A stretch of DNA of 64,000 nt from NCBI GenBank assembly GCA_013519935.1, contig JACDUA010000014.1:1-64000 (forward strand), written 5' to 3'. Below are positions 46,928 to 57,300 of the stretch, in pieces. The notes beneath the pieces were generated by a model, which was not told the DNA's origin, made no database searches, and saw only the letters and a program-made list of their open reading frames with translations. Source of the DNA: Ectothiorhodospiraceae bacterium WFHF3C12 (GTDB lineage: Bacteria > Pseudomonadota > Gammaproteobacteria > Nitrococcales > Nitrococcaceae). Within the stretch, counting starts at the first letter, position 1. Every line of letters starts with the position of its first letter. The position numbers were made by a program, and so were the translations under genes.

Positions 46928-47669
46928 TATCCAGCGGCCGCACGGCAAGACCTATGCGGTGCAATACGGCGAACGGCAGCTGGAGTTCTACTGGCGCGCA
47001 CGAGACGCGGACCGGCACAAGGCGAGAATTCACGTCTATCCGAATGGCTTAGTGGAAGTGGAGACGCCCCAGGAAACCACTCTGGCTGAGGCCAAGGAGG
47101 CGCTGCTCAAACGTGCCCGCTGGGTGACCCGGCACCTTAGCGACATCGAGGCGCGCCGGGCGGCAGTGCTGGAGCGCCAGTACGTCAGTGGCGAGACCGT
47201 CTTCTATCTGGGCCGCCGGTATACGTTGAAGGTCATTCCCTCAAGTGCCGAGCAACACGTGAAGATGCTTCGGGGGCAGGTGCGCGTTACCACGCGGGAC
47301 ACCGCGCCGGCGGTCGTCAAGGCAAGGCTCACCGGTTGGTATCGGGAGCGCGGGAGAGAGGTGTTTCTGCGGCGGCTACAGGCGGTGAGTGATCGTCTGT
47401 CATGGGTGGAAGGGTTGCCGTCCTGGTCGATCCGGGTGATGAAAACTCAATGGGGTAGCTGCTCACCATCCGGAGCGATCATTCTTAACCCGCATTTGGT
47501 CAAGACCCCGACCGGTTGCATTGATTACGTCATCCTCCACGAGCTCTGTCACCTCAAGGAACATAACCACAGCGCCGGTTTCTACCGGCTGCTCAAGCAG
47601 GCCATGCCGAACTGGGAAGACGTCAAGATGCGGTTGGATGGATTGTCCGAACTGTATTTGAATGAGTAG
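46920..47669 (+). CDS. YgjP/SprT-like zinc metallopeptidase (DUF45)
   Basis: A 249-residue protein of the YgjP/WLM (DUF45) group. The metal motif is HELCHLKEHNHSAGFYRLL, an HExxH followed by a downstream His, and WGSCSPSGAIILNPHLV is the family block just before it. No signal peptide is present. It overlaps the end of hsdR and is the last gene in the cluster; this family is often found next to type I restriction genes. Its role there is not known. Confidence 0.9.
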   Translation: MSDIQRPHGKTYAVQYGERQLEFYWRARDADRHKARIHVYPNGLVEVETPQETTLAEAKEALLKRARWVTRHLSDIEARRAAVLERQYVSGETVFYLGRRYTLKVIPSSAEQHVKMLRGQVRVTTRDTAPAVVKARLTGWYRERGREVFLRRLQAVSDRLSWVEGLPSWSIRVMKTQWGSCSPSGAIILNPHLVKTPTGCIDYVILHELCHLKEHNHSAGFYRLLKQAMPNWEDVKMRLDGLSELYLNE

Positions 47670-47901
47670 GGTTGTAACGGATGCAGGATCGCACCGCTAG
47701 ATCGTTCCGCGCTTTAGCGGCATCGCTGGACTGCACTTGCTGTAGTGTCGGCGAGTATATCAGGACATGCTGCGATCGCTGTCGAGCCCAATGAACTTAG
47801 TCGACGTCGCGCGTAGCCTATAACACGGTGAGGCGAAGAACCGTAGGGAATTCAGTCACCGTCTGGCGGAGAACACCGCTGCACCAACAATGAAACCTCC
47901 G

Positions 47902-48861
47902 TTACGATTCAAGCTGGGGTATGTTCGGATAATCAATTCCGCGCAAGTCGTAGTAATCCTTACCGGCACCGGTAGCCAAATTTGTCACTGTCGTGCGGTT
48001 GAACTGGGCGCTCACTCGTTCACCGACGTGAAGGCGCTGCACTTGTGAGAACATTGACTGCGGGAAAGTAGCGCGAATCACATTGCCTTGGTCGGAGTCT
48101 ATCTCTATTCGTCCATTGCGCCCTATCAGATGGACCACACCCTCGATCTGAACAATGTCTTGTGTTTGAGCTGAAATCTGATGCAGCCGCTCCGATAATG
48201 CAGCGATCGTCTTTGTGTCTCCCATCCACTCATACTTCGAGTCATTGGGGGCACGCCACGTGACCGAGGCCTCAAGCTGAGCCTTTTTTAGAGCGTCAAT
48301 CAAGTTCACCAATCTTTTAGTGCCACGGTCTCCTACAGCATGCACTTTTTCCATCAAGGCATCTTCACGTTGGAAGTCGGCGAGCAACGAAAAGGTAGTC
48401 TCCAATGTCTCTTCGAGAAGGCTGTGACCGAGCAGATCAGGATTCGTCTTGCCCGTGATGAATACGCGAGTCGAGCCAGCCGCCAGCCCACCGAACCGCA
48501 ATCCAAGCGCTTCTTTGAGTTCTTCCCGAAATGGCCCCCTAGCTTCTAACCCGCGCTCATGTCTGCTTGCGGCGGCGTATAAAAACCTCGCTATATGGGT
48601 GGCGAGGCCGCCCAGTAGATCCAGCGGCAAAGTTCCATGCTGGGCGTTCTCTCCGGAAAGCCGCAATTCCACTACTTCGACCCCGCGCTGAGCCTTCTCC
48701 TGCGCCAACTGTTGCTGAAGCTCGTCAACGTGCGCACGCATGGACGCAACGGCCAGTTCTTGTGCAAAGTCGTTAGGCGCTTGCTCGTGCTGGGACTCAA
48801 GAGCCTCAAGTTGCTCGGTAGCGCTTTCGAGTAGGCTCTCAGTGCGACCTATGTCAATCAT
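47902..48861 (-). CDS. Coiled-coil protein paired with a nucleotidyltransferase-like gene
   Basis: A 319-residue protein that I do not recognise. Residues 1-60 form a charged coiled coil (SLLESATEQLEALESQHEQA through DELQQQLAQEKAQRG). A mixed middle region follows (PLDLLGGLATHIARFLYAAA and GSTRVFITGKTNPDLLGHSL). The C-terminal part (residues 240-319) looks like a small beta-barrel (IEGVVHLIGRNGRIEIDSDQ). Its ATG is 2 bp from the upstream gene's stop, so the two are almost certainly co-expressed. Together they form a compact two-gene module within the defence cargo. Confidence 0.75.
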   Translation of the reverse strand: MIDIGRTESLLESATEQLEALESQHEQAPNDFAQELAVASMRAHVDELQQQLAQEKAQRGVEVVELRLSGENAQHGTLPLDLLGGLATHIARFLYAAASRHERGLEARGPFREELKEALGLRFGGLAAGSTRVFITGKTNPDLLGHSLLEETLETTFSLLADFQREDALMEKVHAVGDRGTKRLVNLIDALKKAQLEASVTWRAPNDSKYEWMGDTKTIAALSERLHQISAQTQDIVQIEGVVHLIGRNGRIEIDSDQGNVIRATFPQSMFSQVQRLHVGERVSAQFNRTTVTNLATGAGKDYYDLRGIDYPNIPQLES

Positions 48862-48863
48862 CT

Positions 48864-49319
48864 TTATAGCCCCACCTCGACGATGCCCTTGGGGCGGCCA
48901 TCTCTGTCATGTCCGAAGAGGTTCCGCCAATAGCGCTCCTGATCGGCGTCACCCTCCAGCATCAGATAGACATCGCAGCTGAACCTCTGTTTCACGGTTT
49001 GTCGCTCGGTACCAAAGATCTGGCGCAGCGCTTCCTTCTCCTGCTCACCAAGCGCGTTGAGGCAACGAGCTTCCGCTATTACGACTAGGTCAACATCGGC
49101 AGGTTCAGGCTTGTTTGATAGAAATGAGCCGTCTATCCAGACTCTGAACGGCCTGCCGATTAGTTGAGCTAGGTTCTCAAGGAAGACGTGCAGCCTAGAG
49201 TACAGGTACTCTCTGTGCTCTTTGCCGTCGTTGAACGCATCGACAAGCATTTCCTTCATATCGGGCACCGACATCGGGTGAATCCCAGCGTCCAACAATG
49301 GCTCGTAGTCAGCTGCCAC
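48864..49319 (-). CDS. Nucleotidyltransferase-like protein (DUF6932-like)
   Basis: A protein of about 151 residues. The block FRVWIDGSFLSNKPEPADVDLVV fits the minimal nucleotidyltransferase pattern GS-x(n)-D-x-D, and AGIHPMSVPDM upstream resembles the start of DUF6932 proteins. Such folds occur in MNT, AbiE and related antiphage or toxin-antitoxin proteins. The start is uncertain: GTG 49319 gives a family-like N-terminus and has AGG-rich sequence upstream, while longer and shorter starts exist (the frame opens at 49382). It precedes the coiled-coil gene with a 2-bp gap. Confidence 0.65.
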   Translation of the reverse strand: MAADYEPLLDAGIHPMSVPDMKEMLVDAFNDGKEHREYLYSRLHVFLENLAQLIGRPFRVWIDGSFLSNKPEPADVDLVVIAEARCLNALGEQEKEALRQIFGTERQTVKQRFSCDVYLMLEGDADQERYWRNLFGHDRDGRPKGIVEVGL

Positions 49320-49476
49320 AACCCTAATCCTATCCCCACCGAACCCCACTTGTACGATGCGCGAAAGCGCGCAAGAAGACAACCGAGCCTGCCGAACCTT
49401 ATTTTGGTCGAGAACGGCCCTCGGCGGTTAGCTGCGCCGAAGGCAGGTGATACTGATCACCCGACCGCCCGGCCTA

Positions 49477-49701
49477 CGTCCCTAGGCCACTGAGTTCCAT
49501 CAGCACCTCGCCCAGCTAGCGGTCGATGAAGGCGCGGGACCGCACCACGTCAGACTGAGGGGCAACGCAGGCCAAGCCACGGGAGCGAACTCGGTCATAG
49601 TCGTCGCGGACATGGCTGGCCACGGCTTCAACGTCCACCAGCCGGCCCTGGTTCCGTTCAAACAGGAGGTCGTGTTGGAACTGGTTTCGCGCAAGAGGCG
49701 T
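49477..49701 (-). pseudogene. Decayed phage terminase small-subunit-like fragment
   Basis: On the minus strand the frame reads LLFERNQGRLVDVEAVASHV then RDDYDRVRSRGLA. This resembles the C-terminal part of Nu1/terminase small subunits, where RLV-D-E-V and a later RVRSRLLA-P are typical. The frame has a stop at 49516-49518 and has neither a start codon nor an N-terminal domain. It is probably a relic of a prophage. The rest of 49383-49957 shows no gene. Confidence 0.35.
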
Positions 49702-49957
49702 TCACTCTCGGTTCACGTCCACGGTATTCTGGGGTCGAGGAATTCGGGATCGCGCCTAACCTTTCAACACACGCCAGCTTATTGAATGGCCGCTACTAGC
49801 CGGTCGCGGTCCGTCAAATCTCTGCGTCTCACAACGGAATGCGTCCCGGAGCTGGTTGACCCGCGATCGGCGCGCGCCGAGTAGAAGGCTCTCGCGTGAC
49901 CCGACATGCGATCCGACCTATCCTCACGGATGAGCACTAAAGAGACAGGAGCACGAC

Positions 49958-50590
49958 ATGCCGGAACTAGACGAGCATGGCCAGCCGCACCCTGCGATCA
50001 ATTACCGAAGGAACCTGACCAAGGCTACGGAGTCGCTGCTCGGTCTTTGTCGAGGCCTGCTCGCGGACCAGAGGCTATCAGCCGAAGAGATCGTCTTCTT
50101 GGACACATGGCTACGCGAGAACGAAATCGTAGAGCACCAGTGGCCAGGCAGCGTCATTGCCGAGCGCGTCAGGCAGGTAATGGCGGATGGAGTGGTTTCG
50201 ACGGAGGAATCCGAAGACCTCCAGCAAACGCTGGAGCAGATCCTTGGCGGCGGGTTTGACGAGGGTGTCGTATCTGGGAACGCTACGAGTCTGCCACTCG
50301 ACGATGCAGAGGCGGTTGAAGTCGACGGCAGCACCTTCTGTTTCACCGGCAAGTTCATTTTCGGGCCGCGGAGAAAGTGCGAGGATGCGGTTGTCTCGCT
50401 GGGCGGTGAGGTTGCGCCGCGGGTCACCAAGGCTATCGACTACCTCGTCATCGGCGCTTTGGCCAGCCGGGACTGGGCGCATACCAGTCACGGTCGCAAG
50501 ATCGAGGCAGCTTTGGATCACAAAGAGAAAGGCAGGGAGATCCTTATTATTGGTGAAGAGATGTGGGCCGATCACATCTCCAGGAAATAG
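49958..50590 (+). CDS. BRCT-domain protein
   Basis: A 210-residue protein. The C-terminal half is a BRCT domain of the DNA-ligase type: GSTFCFTGKFIFGPRRKCED, then VVSLGGEVAPRVTKAIDYLV and GRKIEAALDHKEKG. The N-terminal half (residues 20-100) is helical with acidic stretches (LRENEIVEHQWPG, MADGVVSTEESEDLQQTLEQ) and recalls TerB-like regions. It is not a ligase, as no nucleotidyltransferase domain is present. ATG 49958 has AGGAG upstream. BRCT-only proteins of this type occur in mobile islands; a role in binding damaged or phage DNA ends is conjecture. Confidence 0.85.
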   Translation: MPELDEHGQPHPAINYRRNLTKATESLLGLCRGLLADQRLSAEEIVFLDTWLRENEIVEHQWPGSVIAERVRQVMADGVVSTEESEDLQQTLEQILGGGFDEGVVSGNATSLPLDDAEAVEVDGSTFCFTGKFIFGPRRKCEDAVVSLGGEVAPRVTKAIDYLVIGALASRDWAHTSHGRKIEAALDHKEKGREILIIGEEMWADHISRK

Positions 50591-50682
50591 ATAGGAGCGG
50601 TCTGGCCTCCACGCGTCCGGCGGTAGGAGGCCAGGGTCCAACTGATCGGCTGCTACCGTGCCTATCGTACGCGCAGTGCAGC

Positions 50683-51000
50683 CTAATTGACGCGTAGGTC
50701 ATCGAGTGACTTCCCTGCCTCCTCCCACTCGCGGAGCCACGCCGGCTTGCGCCCTTTTCCGCTCCACGTCTTCTTCGGGTCGGTGGGGTGGCGGAACTTC
50801 ACGGTAGCTTTAGACTTCCCCGAGGCGGTCGTCTTGCCACCGACGATTTCCTCGAGCGTCAGACCGTACTTGGCCGCCACTTCTTTCATCTCGCTCTGAG
50901 CCCGCTTGGCGTCCTCCTTTCGGCGGGACTTGATCTCCTTGTCGATGTCCTTCTTCAGCTGGTGAAGCTGCGGCACGGTGTACTTCGTCAGATCGGTCAA
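50683..51000 (-). CDS. H-NS family nucleoid-associated protein
   Basis: A 105-residue DNA-binding protein of the H-NS/MvaT-like histone family. The N-terminal coiled-coil oligomerisation part is PQLHQLKKDIDKEIKSRRKE. The C-terminal domain has the AT-hook-like loop in TWSGKGRKPAWLREWEEAG. It starts at TTG 51000 with AGGAG 8 nt upstream. Such genes are frequent on islands, where they silence AT-rich cargo, so it may repress this island's genes. Confidence 0.92.
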   Translation of the reverse strand: MTDLTKYTVPQLHQLKKDIDKEIKSRRKEDAKRAQSEMKEVAAKYGLTLEEIVGGKTTASGKSKATVKFRHPTDPKKTWSGKGRKPAWLREWEEAGKSLDDLRVN

Positions 51001-51336
51001 TGTGGGTACTCCTACGTTTGCCTAGCGACAAGTTGCCACAACTTTGTACCGCGTTAAATAAGAGCCAACCACCGCACTATTCTTGATTGAGAAGACCACG
51101 CATTTAGTGGCATGAACTCGAGAGATGCTGTCTCACGTGTTTAGGCTCTTCATTGCTGGCGAAAATGATTGAGAACGGCGATGAGGTGCTCCTAGGGGTG
51201 CCTAGAGCATTGGCCACTTATTGTTAATCCAATCGCTGCCGGACTAAGCTTCCGGGGGATCATCAGAGCTGTTGCAGTCGCGCACCGGCAAAGACCATTG
51301 TGGTCGCATAAGAATCTGCACTATCGCGGGGGTGGC
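51001..51336. other. Divergent intergenic region between the H-NS gene and the giant helicase gene
   Basis: This stretch of 336 bp has no gene that I can support and is visibly richer in A and T than the flanking genes. It must hold the promoters of the H-NS-like gene (minus) and the nuclease-helicase operon (plus). I could not pick a convincing -35/-10 pair. Confidence 0.4.
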
Positions 51337-54300
51337 ATGGATTCCGATCAAGAGGGCGAAGCGCTCGGACTCGAGGTGACGCTAGCCGAGCGAGTCAACT
51401 TCGCTTGTCAGCAAAACGATGTACCCCTCCTGCGGGATCTGGTTCTCCAGAACCGGGGCGGGGATCAGCTCAATGGACTCACTCTGGAGATCTCATCGGA
51501 CCCTGCCTTTTTGAAGGCACGAACCTGGCACGTTGATCGCCTGGGCGCCGGGGACACGCTTCATATTGATGACCGGCGTGTCTCTCTTGACCCGGGTGTT
51601 CTCTGGCAGCTGTCGGAGGCAATCACCGCAACAGTCCATATCCGGGTTACTGACGGCGATACGGTGCTCCAGAGCGTTGACCAGTCGGTGGAATTGCTGG
51701 CGCGCAACGAATGGGGCGGTGCCAGTTACATGCCTGAAATGATCGCGGCGTTCGTCACACCGAACGACCCGGCGATTGACCGGCTCCTCAAGGACGCATC
51801 GCAGGCACTCGGGAAGGCGGGCCTGAACACTTCGCTCGACGGGTACCAAACGGAAAGCCCCCAGCGCGCGGCACATATCGTCGCCGCGATCTGGTCCAGT
51901 GTTTGCGGAGTTGGGTTGAGCTACGCGACCCCGCCGGCCAGCTTCGAGCGCAGCGGGCAGAAGGTCCGCACACCCTCGCACATCGTCGAGGGTGGGTTGG
52001 CGACCTGCCTCGACCTCACACTGCTCTTCGCGAGCTGCCTTGAGCAGGCCGGCTTGCACCCGATTATCGTGTTCACGCGCGGACACAGCTTCGTCGGCTG
52101 CTGGTTGCAGGACGAGCAGTTTTCCTCCGTTACCGTTGACGACGTTACCAGCCTTCGAAAGCGGATCCAGCTAAAGGAGGCGCTCTTCTTCGAGACCACG
52201 TTTGTCACACAGGAGCCGAGGCCGAAGTTCAAGTTTGCGATGAAGCATGCTGGCGAGGCGCTCGCCGAGGAGAACGACGAACAATTCGAGCTCGCGATCG
52301 ATGTCCATCGTGCCCGCATGCAGCGCATCCGCCCGATTCCCACAGGGCGCGAGCCGGAGCCCAAAGCGAGCGAGCCGGTGGCTGATGCAGCTTCAGAGCC
52401 GGCGGTCGAGTTAGAGGGACTGGACCAGATCCCGAGCGACGCGACGACGGTTGAACAGGAGGTCGCGGAGTCGCCGAAGAGCCGCCTGGATCGCTGGCAA
52501 CGAAAGCTTCTGGACCTGTCTCTGCGGAACCGACTGCTCAACTTCAAGCCATCGAAACGCGCCATCGCAATTCAATGTCCCGATCCGGGCCAGCTGGAGG
52601 ACCGTCTAGCCGACGGTATGAAGATCCAGGTCATGCCTTCGCCGCGGATGATGGACGAGGAGAGCGGGCGCTCGGCCGACCTTTACCGTCGCCAGCATGG
52701 CGAGGATGCGGACGAGGGCTACGCGCTTGATGCGCTACGCCGCAACGAGGTCATCGTCGATTTGCCGCCCGACGAGCTGGATAGACGGCTGGTCGAGTTG
52801 TATCGAGCCGCACGCGCTGCGCTCCAGGAAGGCGGCGCCAATACACTCTTCCTCGCCTTTGGCTTCCTGGTTTGGACGAAGGGTGACGGAAAATCGGATA
52901 GGCGTTATCGCGCACCGCTGATCCTGGTGCCCGTGCAGCTTGAGCGCCGCAGCGTGCGCTCGGGCATGAAGCTTGTCCTCCACGATGACGAGGCGCGGGT
53001 CAACCCCACTCTTCTGCAGATGCTCGAGCAGGATTTCGCCCTGCGCGTCCCAGAGTTATTGGGGCCGATCCCGACCGATGAACACGGTCTCGATGTCCAA
53101 GGCATCTGGAACGCCATGACCCGCGCGATTCGGGACCAGGAAGGCTGGGAAGTGACCGAGGACGTAGTCCTGTCAACGTTTTCCTTCTCCAAGTACCTCA
53201 TGTGGAAAGACCTGGTTGACCGCACCGATGTTCTCAAGGATAACGCGGTCGTTCGGCACCTCATCGATACTCCGAAGGAGGTCTATCGCTCGGAAGTCAC
53301 CTTCCCGGATCCGCGGCGATTGGACTACGACTATCCGCCGGAGCAGACCTTCACACCATTGCCCGCGGACTCCTCTCAGTTGTCTGCGGTTATGGCGGCG
53401 GCCGCGGGCAAGGACTTTGTTCTGGAGGGGCCGCCAGGTACGGGCAAGTCGCAGACGATCTCCAACATGATCGCCCAATGCCTAGCGGAAGGGCGGACCG
53501 TGTTGTTCGTCTCGGAAAAGACGGCCGCCCTCGATGTGGTGTATCGCCGGCTCCGCGATGTCGGTCTTGGCGAGTTCTGCCTGGAACTCCACTCGAGCAA
53601 AGCACGCAAGCTTGACGTCCTTGAACAACTTCGATCCGCTTGGGACTCGCAGGCGGATCTTGACGCCGAGCAGTGGGAGCGCGAGGCGAAACGGTTGGCG
53701 TCGCTGCGCCAGGAGCTGAATGCTTTCGTCACTCATCTCCACCACCGCTATCCGAACGCACTAACGCCGCACTACGCGATCGGTAAGGTGATCGGTGGCC
53801 GTGATGTGCCGCGGGTCAATGTTGGCTGGAACTCGCCGGAGACGCATGACGCGGATGCGTTGCAGGAGCTGCGTGATATTGCCGAGCGTATCGACATCAA
53901 TAGCGCGGAGCTTGGTAGCGTCGCGGAGAGCGCCTTCACCGGCGTTGCTGAACCTGATTGGTCACCGAGTTGGCAGCACGATCTGATTGATGCCGCGAAG
54001 CGGGCTATGCCAGTCCTCCGGACGTTTGCCGACCACGCACGAGCTCTTGAAGAGTCCTGTGGTCTGCCTTCCGCGCCTTTGACACGGGACCGCCTCAGGA
54101 GCCTCTCCTCATTGGCCAAGGTATTGCCTTGGGCCTACGGCCGGAACTATGCCTTCGCCCTCGAGCCTCAGGGGCCTCAAACGATTTCCGAACTCAAGCA
54201 AGGTCTGGAGCTGCTTGAGCAGCGTCGTAGCACGCTGGCCCAACTGTCGGTTGAGTACAGGCCGGATGCGTTGTCCGACCTGCCGATAGGGGAGCTGAAC

Positions 54301-57300
54301 GAACTCTGGGCGGAGGCAGAATCGACCTGGTGGCCACGCAAGGCAATCCTTAGGCGCCGAGTCCGCAAGACGCTCCGGAACGCGGTCCACGCCCGAAGGA
54401 AACCGAATGCGGACGTTGACCTTCCCCAGCTCAGTGAGATCAGGAGGCTCGACTCCGAGCTCGACAAGTATGACTACTTGAAAGCCGGGACGGCTGGTCT
54501 CTGGGATGGACTCGGTACCGACGCAGAAAAGGTGAGAGCCGCAGTGGATATCACCGGGCGCATCCGGGCGGCAATCGGCTCACTGGCTCAAGCTCCGGAT
54601 ACGCTCATCGACACCCAGGCCGCAGTCCGCCGTTTGCTAAGCGACGGCAATGCTTTGCTCTCCGAGGAAGCTACTGTGGGCCGGGCTGCCAAGTCGTATC
54701 GCGAATCCGACCAAGCTTTGAACGAACGGCTCGAGACGCTTACTGCGCTTACTCGCAATCCCGCCGAACACCTTCTCGCCGGAGATGTTCAGGACTGGCC
54801 CGAAGCGTTGGAGAAAAAGCTTGGTCGTTGGATTCAGGAAGAAAACCGACTGCGCACATGGTGCGCTTGGCGGCGAGTACGTGACGAGGCAATGGGACGC
54901 GGTCTCTCTCCCCTGGTCGAAGCTGTCGAGAACGGCAGTATTGAAACGGGACGAGTGCGGGAGGCATTCGAGGTCAACTATTGCCGATGGTGGATCGACG
55001 CCGTCGTCGATGGTGATGAGGTATTACGGGGCTTCGTGCCCGCAGAGCACGAGCGTCGAATCGCGGAGTTCGCACGGCTCGACGATGAGTTCACGAAGCT
55101 TACGCGCTCCTATATCCGGGCGAAGCTCTGCGGTTTTCTCCCAGCGAAGGACGAAGTGAAGCGCAGCTCCGAATGGGGAGTGCTCAAGCGTGAACTGGAA
55201 AAGAAGCGTCGCCACAAACCCCTTCGTCAGTTGGTTGAGGAAATGCCAACGGCGCTGACGAAGCTCACGCCTTGTTTGCTGATGAGTCCCCTATCGATAG
55301 CGCAGTATCTGTCACCGGAGCAGGCCCAGTTTGACGTGGTCATATTCGATGAGGCCTCTCAGATCCCCGTATGGGACGCAGTCGGTGCGATCGCTCGTGG
55401 GCGCCAGGCGGTGATCGTAGGCGATCCCAAGCAGCTACCGCCTACCAGCTTCTTCGAGCGGACTGAGGACGAAGATTACGAAGATGAGGATGTCGAGCGC
55501 GACCTGGAGAGCATCCTCGATGAATGCATGGGCGCCAACGTCCCGTTGGAGCGCCTGAACTGGCATTACCGCAGCCGTCACGAGAGTCTCATCGCGTTCT
55601 CCAATCAGCGCTATTACGGGGGCGGTCTGGTCACCTTCCCAGCGCCCGTAACCGAAGACCGGGCAGTCAGCTATCACCATGTCCCTGATGGCGAGTATCA
55701 GAAAGGTGGGGCCCGCACGAACCCCGAGGAAGCGAAAGCACTCGTCGCGGACATTATCGGCCGCATCAAGGACCCGGAGTTCGCAAATGCCGGCTTGTCC
55801 ATCGGTGTTGTAACGTTCAACACCGAGCAGCAACGCTTGATTGAGGACCTATTCGACTCCGAGCGCCGCAACGACCCGAGCATCGAGCCCTGGTTCGACG
55901 ACGATGCGCTCGAGCCGATCATGGTGAAGAACCTTGAGAGCGTTCAGGGTGACGAACGCGACATCATCTACTTCTCGGTCACCTACGGTCCGGATCAGCA
56001 CGGGCGGGTTTCAATGAACTTCGGTCCGCTGAACCGCGATGGTGGCGAGCGCCGCCTCAACGTCGCCATCACCCGTGCTCGTCATGCGCTGCGAGTATTC
56101 GCGGCGCTGAAGGCGGAGCAGATCAACCTGGCCCGCACCCAGGCTGTCGGCGTCCGGGACTTCAAGCACTTTCTGGAGTTCGCGGAGCGCGGCCCACGTG
56201 CTCTCGCAGAAGCCACTTATGCTGGAACGGCGGATTTCGACTCGCCTTTCGAACAGGCCGTGGCGTCTGCCCTGACTGAGCGGGGTTGGCAGATACACCC
56301 ACAGGTGGGCGTGTCGGGCTTTCGCGTCGATCTCGGTGTCGTGCACCCGGACGCGCCTGGCGTCTACCTAGCCGGCGTTGAATGTGACGGGGCGACCTAC
56401 CACCGGGCAGCCACCGCCCGAGATCGGGACAAGCTCCGCGAAGGCGTGCTCAGAGGGCTCGGCTGGGAGATCCTTCGGGTTTGGTCGACGGATTGGTGGG
56501 TGGACTCACCTGGTGCAATGGACAAGCTGGACGGTCGACTCAATGAACTGCTAGAGGCCTCTCGGGCAGCACGCGCAGCAAGCCAGGATTCGACGCAAGC
56601 GGTTCGTGCTGCGCAAGATGAAGTTGCCGACATCGACGATGGTGGCGCCGGATCCGCTCAAGTGATCGCGCCGCCTGCGTCAGCGCCTGCGAACGACAGC
56701 CCTTCAGTCGACATGGAGGAGACGCAAGTCGCAGAGAGATACGCAAGGGCACCGGCGGCACATGAAGGTGAATCTCTCTCGACTGCGCGGGGAGAGGCTG
56801 GGGACAGCAAGGTCACGACCTACCGGCAGTGTGCACTTGGAACCTACCTGGGAATCATCGATCCCGACCAGTTCTACGAGTCCTCCTATACACCGGTATT
56901 GTCGAAGCTTGTGGCGGTAGTCGTTGCCGAGGAGGGGCCGATCAGAGATGAGTTGCTCGTGCGCCGAATTGCCCGGGCCCACGGATTCCAGCGTGCGGGG
57001 CAACGAATCAGGAAACGAGTGCTCTCTATCGCTCGTCAAAAGGCCGTTACAACGGAAGAGGATGTTGGCACCTTTTACTGGCCAGAGGGGCTTTCTGAGC
57101 CGTGGCGCTGGTTTCGTGCGCCAGACGTAGGCGACGCGCGGTCCGTGGAAGACATCCCGATGGAGGAGCTTGTCGTGCTGTCGAGCCATCTCAGTCAGCA
57201 GGGTCATTCGGGTGAGAATCTCCTGCGAGAAATGGCGGCTGCGTGCGGAGTGAAGCGCGTGAGCAAGGCGATACGTGAACGCCTTGCGGATGCTACGGGG

